Shown piece by piece: positions 1 to 5,190 of a stretch of 5,190 nucleotides of DNA. Position numbers and translations under genes: made by a program. The stretch covers positions 1-5,190 of the forward strand of contig JAIFKN010000155.1 in the NCBI GenBank assembly GCA_020049615.1, in the 5' to 3' direction. The first letter of the stretch is position 1; every line of letters begins with the position of its first letter. The notes under the pieces are model-generated. The model was not told the origin of the DNA. It did no database searches and was given only the letters and a program-made list of their open reading frames with translations. The stretch is from a bacterium (lineage in GTDB: Bacteria; Planctomycetota; UBA11346).

Positions 1-1115
1 ACGCCCCCATTGAGCAGGTGCTGTACCTCGACCGCTTCATGCAGGGCCACGAGCTGTTGCAGACCATCGCCCGCACCAACCGCACATTCCCCGGCAAGCA
101 CTGCGGCATCATTGTGGATTACGTCGGCCTCGCCCGCCGCCTGAAGGAGGCCCTGGCGGTCTACGCCCAGGAGGACATCGACGGCGCCCTGGCTGATCTG
201 CGCGACGAGCTGCCGTTGCTGCGTGACCGCGACCTGGCCATCGTCAACTTGCTGGCCGAGGCCGGGGTCCGCGACCTGACGCCGTCGACCGCCACGGTCG
301 AGAAGGCCGTCGATGCCCTGCGCCCCGAGCGCATCCGCGCCGACTTCACCACCCGGCTCAAGCAGTTCCTCAGCACCCTCGACACTGTCCTGCCCCGCCC
401 TGAGGCCCTTGCCTACCTGCCGCACGCCAAGCTCTTCGGCTTCATCGCCCAGGCCGCCCGCAACCGCTACCGCGACACGCGGGTGAACATCAGCGGCGCC
501 GGCGAAAAGGTCCGCGCACTCATCGACCAGCACCTGCGGGCGCAGGGCATCGACCCCAAGGTGCCGCCGGTGAAGATCACCGACGCCAGCTTCACCGAAG
601 AGGTCGAGAAGGCCGGCTCGAAGCGGGCCGCCGCCAGCGAGATGGAGCACGCCGCCCGGCACCACATCGAGGTCCACTTCGACGAGGACCCTGCCCGCTT
701 CGGCAAGCTCAGCGAGAAACTCGGCTCGATCCTCAGCAAGTTCCAGGACAACTGGGAGGAGCAGATCAAAGCCTTGCAGGAGCTGGTCGGCGAGATCCGC
801 GGTCCCGCCGAGGACCCCGGTGGCCTGCCTGAGTCCCACCGCCCCTTCTTCGGCCTGCTGGAGCAGCAGTTCGCCGGTCAGCCCCGCGAGAAGCTGATCG
901 AGGCCACCGTCGAGCTGGTCGAGCACATCGCCCAGGAGGTTCGCGCCACCGGCTTCTGGGCCACGCCCAGCTACCAGCAGGTATTGCGCAACTGGCTGGT
1001 GGACACCATCGACCGCCTCAACCTGGAGCCCGAGGGCAAGCTCGCCATCGCCGAGCATCTGGCCGACAAGCTCATGGAGCTGGCCAAGCACAACCACGCC
1101 GCCCTGGTGCGCTAA
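1..1115 (+). CDS. hsdR: Type I restriction endonuclease subunit R (HsdR), C-terminal part; 5' end outside window
   Basis: This is the C-terminal third or so of the ATP-dependent translocase/nuclease subunit of a type I restriction-modification complex, which pumps DNA past the bound methylase-specificity core and cuts it remotely. The frame is open from the first base (first full codon at 3) to TAA at 1113-1115. It begins with APIEQV and LYLDRFMQGHELL, followed by QTIARTNR at 60-83, which is superfamily 2 helicase motif VI with its arginine finger. GIIVDYVG at 105-128 follows, as in most HsdR proteins. The remaining roughly 320 residues are helical and charged. The part around 660-800 (FDEDPARFGKLSEKL and after) resembles the HsdR C-terminal domain DUF3387, which contacts the HsdM/HsdS core. 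The nuclease domain and Walker motifs lie upstream, outside the window; hsdM and hsdS are probably there too. The visible part shows no frameshift or internal stop. The GTG at 18 is an internal valine, not a start. Confidence 0.93.
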   Translation, partial: APIEQVLYLDRFMQGHELLQTIARTNRTFPGKHCGIIVDYVGLARRLKEALAVYAQEDIDGALADLRDELPLLRDRDLAIVNLLAEAGVRDLTPSTATVEKAVDALRPERIRADFTTRLKQFLSTLDTVLPRPEALAYLPHAKLFGFIAQAARNRYRDTRVNISGAGEKVRALIDQHLRAQGIDPKVPPVKITDASFTEEVEKAGSKRAAASEMEHAARHHIEVHFDEDPARFGKLSEKLGSILSKFQDNWEEQIKALQELVGEIRGPAEDPGGLPESHRPFFGLLEQQFAGQPREKLIEATVELVEHIAQEVRATGFWATPSYQQVLRNWLVDTIDRLNLEPEGKLAIAEHLADKLMELAKHNHAALVR

Positions 1116-1822
1116 TGGCTACCGGCGTCCTGACCATTGAAGACCTGCGCTTCGCCCTGCGCTTGAGCCCCCGGCGCCGCAGCGTCGGCATCACCGTCGA
1201 GCGCAACGGCGGCCTAACCGTCAGCGCCCCGACCGAAGCCCCTCTGGCCCGTGTCGAAGCCGCGGTGCGCAGCCGCTTGTTCTGGGTCTACCAGAAGCTG
1301 AGCCTGCGCCGGCAGGCTGAGCGTCGTGAAGATCGCCGCGCATACGCCAGTGGCGAGACCTACGCCTACCTTGGCAAGAGCCACCGCCTGCTGGTCGATC
1401 CGCAGCCAACCCCGCGCCAGCCCGCCGTCACGCTGCGTGATGGGCGCTTGGTCCTGCGCGCCAACGCCCAGGCCCAGGCCGCGGCCAACCTTGCCACCTG
1501 GTACCGGCAGCACGGCCAGGAGTGGCTGCCGCCGCGCTGCGCCCCTTGGATGGCCCGTATGCAGGTTGAGCCCGCCGCCATCGTCGTGCGCGACCTGCAC
1601 AACCGCTGGGGTAGCTGCACCGCCAAGGGCGAGATCCAGTTCCACTGGCAGGTCATGACCTTGCCACCGGCTGTCATCGACTACATCATCGTCCACGAGT
1701 TGGCGCACCTCGCCCACCGCGGCCACGACTCCGCCTTCTGGACCACCGTCGAGCGGGCAATGCCGGACTACGAGCGCCGCAAGGAGCGGCTGGCGCAGCA
1801 TGGGGGTGGGTATGTGCTGTGA
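1115..1822 (+). CDS. YgjP-type (DUF45/WLM-like) zinc metallopeptidase linked to the restriction operon
   Basis: This is a 235-residue predicted metal-dependent protease of the YgjP/DUF45 family, with no signal peptide or membrane segment, so probably cytoplasmic. The gluzincin-like motif is H194-E195-L196-A197-H198, followed by H204 in HRGHDSAFW: two zinc histidines, the catalytic glutamate, and a third histidine ligand in the family's usual position. Upstream, NRWGSCTAKGEIQFHW (R164-W165-G166-S167-C168) is the other family signature. The N-terminal half is a basic segment with the RRRSVGITV pattern typical of the family. Length is normal and all key residues are intact. The ATG overlaps the hsdR stop by one base (TAATG), a strong sign of translational coupling, and fixes the start. 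Members of this family are often found next to type I restriction genes. Their substrate there is not established; processing or turnover of HsdR-type subunits is an inference only. Confidence 0.9.
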   Translation: MATGVLTIEDLRFALRLSPRRRSVGITVERNGGLTVSAPTEAPLARVEAAVRSRLFWVYQKLSLRRQAERREDRRAYASGETYAYLGKSHRLLVDPQPTPRQPAVTLRDGRLVLRANAQAQAAANLATWYRQHGQEWLPPRCAPWMARMQVEPAAIVVRDLHNRWGSCTAKGEIQFHWQVMTLPPAVIDYIIVHELAHLAHRGHDSAFWTTVERAMPDYERRKERLAQHGGGYVL

Positions 1823-1956
1823 TCGTGCGTTTAGTGCCACAGCGAGACCAGGACGGCATGCGGATCATGCTTGGAGGACAGCCGGCCAACCCCGTGGTAG
1901 CGAAACGCCTGCCCAGGTTGGATTCGGGGCGCCGAGATCACCGGCGTAAGGTTTCA

Positions 1957-1986
1957 GTGGCAGTGGCGTCTTGTCGAGTGTAAGAT
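1957..1986 (+). promoter_or_regulatory. Candidate sigma70-type promoter for the TIGR04255-led operon
   Basis: GTGGCA at 1957-1962 matches four of six bases of the -35 consensus. TAAGAT at 1981-1986 matches four of six bases of the -10 consensus, with an 18-bp spacer. Transcription would start near 1993, leaving a very short leader before the ATG at 2008. Both boxes are imperfect. The main support is position: some promoter should lie here if the operon is not read through from hsdR. Read-through from the left cannot be excluded because no clear terminator separates the blocks. Confidence 0.3.
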
Positions 1987-1996
1987 CCTTTGTAAG
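1979..1996 (+). repeat. TGTAAG direct repeat with 12-bp period upstream of operon start
   Basis: TGTAAG occurs at 1979-1984 and again at 1991-1996. The related heptamer GTAAGGT occurs at 1946-1952 and 1992-1998. The repeats overlap the candidate -10 box and the AAGGTG ribosome binding sequence (1994-1999, eight bases before the ATG at 2008). A protein binding here would block both transcription and translation, so an operator is conceivable, for example for the helix-turn-helix protein encoded second in the operon. The copies are short and could be chance. Confidence 0.35.
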
Positions 1997-2007
1997 GTGC
2001 CACCCCC

Positions 2008-2796
2008 ATGACCACCCAGACATCCCGCCAGAAGCTCTCCAAGGCGCCACTGACACTAGCTTTATGCCAGGTCAGATTCTCGGCTTTGCGCAACATGGCC
2101 AGCTACATCCCGCAGGTCCAAGAGGCCATGCGCAAGGCTGGCTACCGTTTGGACATGAGCGGCAAGGTACAGGAGATCCTCCTGGGGCCCCAGGGGCCGC
2201 AGGTCCAGTTCTTTGACCGCTGGGAGTTCCTCAATGTAGAGAAGACCCGCAGCGTGGTGATCACCGAGCAGTTCGCAGCATTCCAGACCACGGCCTACAC
2301 CGTATTTGAGGACTTTGTTCCCGAGGTGCAGCGGCTCATGGACGCCCTGACCGCGTCTGGCGCCGACCTGGTCATCACGCGGCTCGGGCTCCGCTATGTC
2401 GATGCCATCATCCCATCAGCCGGCAAGGCGTGGCGCGACTACCTCGATCCCAGCCTGCATGGCACGAAATGCCCCGTCCTGAACGATACAATGATGGCTC
2501 ATCATGTCTTCGGGACGACGGTGCACGGCAAGATGCTGGCTCGGATCACCCAGAACCGGGAAGGCCTCACCGTCCCGGTCGAGATGGTGCAGCAGAATCT
2601 GATCTCACTCCGCGCCTCCCCTGAAGCTGGAGCTGTGGTCACGCTCATCGACATTGACCACTTTATCGAGTGGTCGAAGGACTTCATCGTCTACCAGCCC
2701 GAGCAGCTCCGTCAGTTGGCCTGGAACCTGAAAGAGGACATTTATACGGTGTTTCGGTCCTTCGTCACTACGGCAGCCATCGAGGAATGGAAGTGA
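2008..2796 (+). CDS. TIGR04255 family protein, function unknown
   Basis: This 262-residue soluble protein matches the pattern of the sporadically distributed family TIGR04255. The N-terminal KAPLTLALCQVRFS (residues 12-25) corresponds to the family's conserved Pl...v...irF opening. The central VITRLGLRYVDAI (122-134) matches its R-lGLRYvn/d signature. The C-terminal IDIDHFI (214-220) with LKEDIYTVFRSFVTTAAIEEWK (241-262) fits the usual ending of an acidic strand, a long helix and a terminal W-K. Length is typical. The ATG at 2008 is preceded by AAGGTG eight bases upstream. The gene opens the second operon, and its TGA is two bases before the next start. The biochemical role of the family is unknown; members turn up erratically in accessory regions. 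No catalytic motif is evident, so a scaffold, sensor or partner role is only a guess. Family assignment is from remembered motifs, not a search. Confidence 0.8.
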   Translation: MTTQTSRQKLSKAPLTLALCQVRFSALRNMASYIPQVQEAMRKAGYRLDMSGKVQEILLGPQGPQVQFFDRWEFLNVEKTRSVVITEQFAAFQTTAYTVFEDFVPEVQRLMDALTASGADLVITRLGLRYVDAIIPSAGKAWRDYLDPSLHGTKCPVLNDTMMAHHVFGTTVHGKMLARITQNREGLTVPVEMVQQNLISLRASPEAGAVVTLIDIDHFIEWSKDFIVYQPEQLRQLAWNLKEDIYTVFRSFVTTAAIEEWK

Positions 2797-2798
2797 CC

Positions 2799-3641
2799 AT
2801 GCCCACACAGCTCCAGCGGCAGATCACGTCGGATGAGATCGCGGCGGGCCTCCAGCCCGACCGGACCACGGAGCCGTTCGCCATCTTCGCAGGATTCCCC
2901 GATCCGGTGATGGGGACCTTGGCGTTCCGCTGGAAGACCCGGTGTGCGCATCGCCCGCAGGTCGCAGATTGGCTCGCTAACACCGAGCGATCTGCTCGGA
3001 CCATGCTGGGCGGCCAGGGCATGGTCATCCTCCCCAACTGCCTGGGGTCGTGCGACATCGTATCATCTCCGATTCCAGAGTGGTTCACCTCGATCACCAG
3101 CCTGGGGCTGAATCAGGCCCCGGCCGCACCCCCTCGTCCGGTGGCGCTGGCCGCAACCAAGGAGCAGGCCCTGCATCAGCGGTTGCTGACGGCGTCGGTC
3201 GGCGACCAAGCGCGGGAAGCTCTTGCGGCCTTAGCGATCACGAAGAGCCAGATGGCCGAGATCCTCGGCATCGAACGCCCGCATCTCTACGCCTGGTTGG
3301 CTGACAAGGTCGGTCGCGCAAGCAAGGGCGACCGCCTGCGCGACCTCCTCAAGCTGCTGCTTTCCGCTGGAATCAGCAGTGCAAACCCACTGCGTAGCCA
3401 CTTGGCAACAGAACCGCTGGAGCCCGACGGTGAACCCCTGCTGACGCTCCTCAAGGGGCGCGATCTGGGTCTGGCCAGCATTGCCGCGGCGCTGGCAACC
3501 GCCGCTCGTCTCAATCGTGCCATCACGGAAGAGGCCGCACGACGGCAGGCCAAGTTGCTCGCGGCTGGGCACCGCCAAATGACGGATGCCGACGCCCAGG
3601 CCAGCTTCGACCAGACGATGACGGAGTGGGATAACGCGTGA
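2799..3641 (+). CDS. Helix-turn-helix protein with uncharacterised N-terminal half
   Basis: This is a 280-residue protein. Residues 137-190 contain a helix-turn-helix of the Xre-like or MbcA/ParS-antitoxin-like type: QAREALAALAITKSQMAEILGI (turn around ITKSQ), then ERPHLYAWLADK as the likely recognition helix, followed by GDRLRDLLKLLLSAGI. Residues 195-220 (NPLRSHL...GEPLLTLLKG) resemble the short tail seen after such domains. Residues 1-110 have no domain I recognise; they contain cysteines at 49, 81 and 85. The C-terminal 60 residues are helical and charged. The start is ATG 2799, with GGAAG five bases upstream and two bases after the previous stop. An in-frame ATG at 2787 is possible, but its GAGGA abuts it directly. 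Likely roles are autoregulator of the operon or DNA-binding partner of the neighbouring proteins. An antitoxin is a weaker alternative, as the neighbour shows no known toxin fold. Confidence 0.72.
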   Translation: MPTQLQRQITSDEIAAGLQPDRTTEPFAIFAGFPDPVMGTLAFRWKTRCAHRPQVADWLANTERSARTMLGGQGMVILPNCLGSCDIVSSPIPEWFTSITSLGLNQAPAAPPRPVALAATKEQALHQRLLTASVGDQAREALAALAITKSQMAEILGIERPHLYAWLADKVGRASKGDRLRDLLKLLLSAGISSANPLRSHLATEPLEPDGEPLLTLLKGRDLGLASIAAALATAARLNRAITEEAARRQAKLLAAGHRQMTDADAQASFDQTMTEWDNA

Positions 3642-4519
3642 CCGATGTCCCGGCGCAGCTCGAAAAGCTTCGGAATCACGGCTGGAGGCAAGGATCAGTC
3701 CTGCCTGCGTCGGTGGTCGAGGCCGCTCGTGTCCGCGCTGACGGGCAGTGGCCATCATCCATCCTGGTTGGGCCCGATGACTGGCTGATCATCATCAGTC
3801 ACAGTTGCGATGTGCGCAACCGCAACAGCAATCCCGACAACGAGCCCTTCGTCGAGGTGCTGGTCGCCCGGAAGTACCCAGAGAAGAAAGCGGACTCACG
3901 CGAAACGTACGGCAAAAGCTCGCGCCGCATCCACTTCGAGGGAGAGCAATCAGGCACGACCGTCCGGCTGGTGGCCTTGGCTTATGAGCGCTTCCGCATC
4001 AGCCGATTCCTCCTAGTCGATGCGCCTCCCGATGGCGAACGCATCGTTGGGCACCCGGTGCCGGGGGCTCCTGGCAAGTTGGATGGCACGATCCAGACCG
4101 TGCTGGCATGGGTGACAAAGCGCTATCAGCGCCAAGCCTTTCCCGATGCCTTCGATATGGCAGCCAGGCCGGCCAAAGACGCCGTCGACGGCTACCTTAA
4201 GAAGCACGCCCAGGTCATCCTTGGGGCGTGGGTGGCCTGGGTCGAACGGCCAGATCGAACCCCGAGATTCCGCGCCGACTTCCGCATCGTCATCAAGTCC
4301 GACTTCGTCGCCGAGGACTGGGCAAAGCAGCAGGACGCGTTGGAGACTGCGTTCCTGGCTTGCTGGACGGCTGCTGCCGGCATCGAGGTCGATGTTGTGG
4401 CGGTCCAGGCACGTCGCTTCAGCCTGGGCGAGATCAGCGAAGGTGGGTTCAAGAAGTTCGATAAGGACTGGATCTCCTATGAGTTTGACCCGGACGGTGG
4501 GCCGGCGCCCGAGGTCTAA
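3638..4519 (+). CDS. Uncharacterised protein with GWRQGSVL and SHSCDV motifs
   Basis: This 293-residue soluble protein belongs to no named family I can assign. The N-terminal GWRQGSVLP (15-23) is followed by DDWLIIISHSCDVRN (47-61), a hydrophobic strand ending in a histidine-serine-cysteine-aspartate cluster (H55, S56, C57, D58), then EPFVEVLVARK (69-79). The middle has WVTKRYQRQAFPDAFD (158-173), which looks like a conserved core. The end, DWISYEFDPDGG, may be another conserved patch. The pattern suggests an enzyme or ligand-binding fold, but no catalytic assignment is justified. The start is GTG at 3638 within a GTGA overlap with the previous stop, with GGAG 11 bases upstream; no in-frame ATG near the beginning offers a better choice. 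The 4-bp overlap shows translational coupling to the helix-turn-helix gene. Whether this is an effector, sensor or accessory factor is open. Confidence 0.75.
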   Translation: MTDVPAQLEKLRNHGWRQGSVLPASVVEAARVRADGQWPSSILVGPDDWLIIISHSCDVRNRNSNPDNEPFVEVLVARKYPEKKADSRETYGKSSRRIHFEGEQSGTTVRLVALAYERFRISRFLLVDAPPDGERIVGHPVPGAPGKLDGTIQTVLAWVTKRYQRQAFPDAFDMAARPAKDAVDGYLKKHAQVILGAWVAWVERPDRTPRFRADFRIVIKSDFVAEDWAKQQDALETAFLACWTAAAGIEVDVVAVQARRFSLGEISEGGFKKFDKDWISYEFDPDGGPAPEV

Positions 4520-4521
4520 TC

Positions 4522-5175
4522 GTGCCAACCCTCACCACTGAACACGATTTTCAGCGTGCCAGCCGACGCATCGACCACTGCTATCTCTGCGGCAAGCCGC
4601 TGAATGACGGCCGACCGACGAACCGCGACCATGCACCACCGAAGGCGTTGTTTCTTGAGACGGATCGAATCTCGCCACTGATCCTGCCGACCCATGTCGC
4701 CTGCAATGGTGCCAATAGCAGTCGCGACGAAATCGTTGGTCAACTTGTGCAGGTGCTGAACGACCGTCGCCCCGATTCGGCCAAAGACCGACGGGGGTTG
4801 GAGACCGTCCCAGACCAGCATGGCCGGTTGCACGCCGTCCTGCCAGCGCGGCATCTGTTCTTTAGTTGGGAGATCGACCGCTGGGTACGAGCTTGCCACG
4901 CAATCCTGTATGGGACCGTACTGCCGCGCATCGGCGTAAAGCGCAACATTCACCCGCCCATGCCGACCGGAACCTTTGCCGACGACGGCACCGTGCAGTT
5001 CGATGAGATCTTGCCACAGGTCCCGAAGTTCGTCGAGGTCATCAGGCGTAACCGGGCGACCAACACAATCGACGTGATCACAGCCTGGAATGGTGTTTTT
5101 GTGCTGCCTAAGCTGATTTCGGACTTCCATCGTGAGCAAGCCTCACAAGGATCCGATCATGTCCATCACTCCTGA
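4522..5175 (+). CDS. HNH-type endonuclease, small
   Basis: This 217-residue protein has an N-terminal HNH/treble-clef nuclease domain. C20-Y-L-C23 forms the first half of a zinc site. D36-H37 in TNRDHAPPKALF supplies the general-base histidine on the first strand. LPTHVACN (55-62) supplies the second half, with H58 and C61 as probable ligands and N62 after them, followed by SSRDEIVGQL. Compared with the classical CxxC...CxxC HNH zinc site, the second pair is HxxC, a variant seen in some HNH proteins. Residues 80-217 are not recognisable and may bind DNA or partners. The start is GTG 4522, with GAGG seven bases upstream and two bases after the previous stop. The predicted activity is metal-dependent nicking or cleavage of nucleic acid, making this the most plausible effector of the operon. 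Its 3' end overlaps the start of another gene. Confidence 0.82.
   Translation: MPTLTTEHDFQRASRRIDHCYLCGKPLNDGRPTNRDHAPPKALFLETDRISPLILPTHVACNGANSSRDEIVGQLVQVLNDRRPDSAKDRRGLETVPDQHGRLHAVLPARHLFFSWEIDRWVRACHAILYGTVLPRIGVKRNIHPPMPTGTFADDGTVQFDEILPQVPKFVEVIRRNRATNTIDVITAWNGVFVLPKLISDFHREQASQGSDHVHHS
5147..5151 (+). promoter_or_regulatory. Ribosome binding site inside the end of the HNH gene
   Basis: AAGGA lies seven bases before an ATG at 5159, ideal Shine-Dalgarno spacing. It sits within the last codons of the nuclease gene and decides that the ATG at 5159 is a real start rather than a chance methionine codon. Confidence 0.6.
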
Positions 5176-5190
5176 TTCCAAACCCAAGCG
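5159..5190 (+). CDS. Start of a fifth operon gene, truncated by the window end
   Basis: Ten full codons are visible (MSITPDSKPK), in a different frame from the HNH gene, open to the last base. The ATG overlaps the nuclease gene by 17 bases and has a good ribosome binding site. The N-terminus is polar and lysine-containing, with no sign of a signal peptide in what can be seen. Function cannot be inferred. Its presence means the operon continues to the right, so the module described here is incomplete. Confidence 0.55.
   Translation, partial: MSITPDSKPK

Larger units (their letters stand above)
1823..2007. other. 185-bp intergenic spacer between restriction block and second operon
   Basis: This is the only real gap between genes in the window. 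It holds short repeats and a weak promoter candidate, listed separately. CCAACC at 1886-1891 can pair with GGTTGG at 1916-1921 across a 24-base loop, but there is no T tract, so it is not a convincing rho-independent terminator. On the minus strand a frame of 40 codons stays open from 1953 down to a TAA at 1833-1831 and reads like a protein tail (ending VLVSLWH), but it has no start codon and starts just after a stop. A plus-strand frame (GWIRGAEITGV and onward) is also open near the right end. In GC-rich DNA such short frames arise by chance; a decayed gene or mobile-element remnant is possible but unproven. Confidence 0.7.

Noticed and set aside
1214..1840. Long open frame on the minus strand opposite the metallopeptidase gene (208 codons)
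   Set aside because: The plus strand encodes the full HExxH signature and RWGSC motif; the antisense frame is a low-complexity, valine- and glycine-rich shadow.
1886..1921. Hairpin CCAACC/GGTTGG as a terminator after the restriction block
   Set aside because: The stem is only six pairs, the loop is 24 bases, and no run of T follows.
2670..2798. N-terminal extension of the helix-turn-helix gene back to 2670
   Set aside because: It would overlap the TIGR04255 gene by over 120 bases; the ATG at 2799, with GGAAG just upstream, fits the operon spacing.
2983..2999. CCGAGC-GATCT-GCTCGG inverted repeat as a terminator or regulatory hairpin
   Set aside because: It is inside the helix-turn-helix coding sequence with no T tract; six-pair stems are common by chance at this base composition.
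3231..3758. Minus-strand open frames opposite the helix-turn-helix gene
   Set aside because: They cross the boundary of two well-supported plus-strand genes and show no domain or ribosome binding site.
3779..3876. PD-(D/E)xK nuclease motif in the SHSCD protein (D58 followed by E73 and K79)
   Set aside because: The spacing between acidic residue and lysine does not fit the E-x-K pattern, so a nuclease call is not justified.
2799..4519. Toxin-antitoxin pair of the RES-Xre type formed by the helix-turn-helix gene and the next gene
   Set aside because: The downstream protein lacks the Arg-Glu-Ser pattern and RES-like sequence, and both proteins are longer than usual for such pairs.
4516..5139. 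Long open frame on the minus strand opposite the HNH gene (207 codons)
   Set aside because: It mirrors the HNH gene, which has clear zinc and DH motifs and a good ribosome binding site; the antisense product shows no recognisable motif and is expected in GC-rich DNA.
1..5190. CRISPR array, tRNA or rRNA genes, intact insertion sequence
   Set aside because: No regularly spaced repeats, cloverleaf-like sequence, ribosomal RNA stretches or transposase gene with terminal repeats were seen.

Overview
The window comes from a GC-rich bacterium with long reading frames dominated by G/C-ending codons. The gene content (type I restriction, a restriction-linked metalloprotease, sporadic accessory families) fits the accessory genome of a high-GC proteobacterium such as a Pseudomonas, Xanthomonas or Stenotrophomonas relative or a betaproteobacterium. 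The sequence does not fix the genus. All supported genes lie on the + strand.

Left block (1-1822). The window opens inside hsdR, the motor/nuclease subunit of a type I restriction-modification system. Helicase motif VI and the whole C-terminal region are present. The hsdR stop overlaps by one base the start of a YgjP-type (DUF45) zinc metallopeptidase gene, so the two are almost certainly co-translated.

Spacer (1823-2007). This 185-bp gap is the only intergenic region of note. It carries short repeats (TGTAAG twice with a 12-bp period, GTGCCAC near both edges) and a weak candidate promoter for the next operon. It may also hold decayed coding or mobile-element sequence. No convincing terminator is visible.

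Right block (2008-5190, running off the end). This is a tightly packed operon: a TIGR04255-family protein, a helix-turn-helix protein with an uncharacterised N-terminal half, a 293-residue protein of unknown function with a SHSCD motif, a small HNH-type endonuclease, and the first 10 codons of a fifth gene with its own ribosome binding site. Junctions are a 2-bp gap, a 4-bp overlap, a 2-bp gap and a 17-bp overlap, which points to one transcript.

Interpretation. Established: type I restriction enzymes, their DUF45 companions and HNH nucleases are common in defence islands. Inferred: the right block is a separate, possibly undescribed defence or mobile-element module placed beside the restriction system, with the HNH protein as the most likely effector and the helix-turn-helix protein as a regulator or DNA-binding partner. 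Nothing in the sequence proves an antiviral role.
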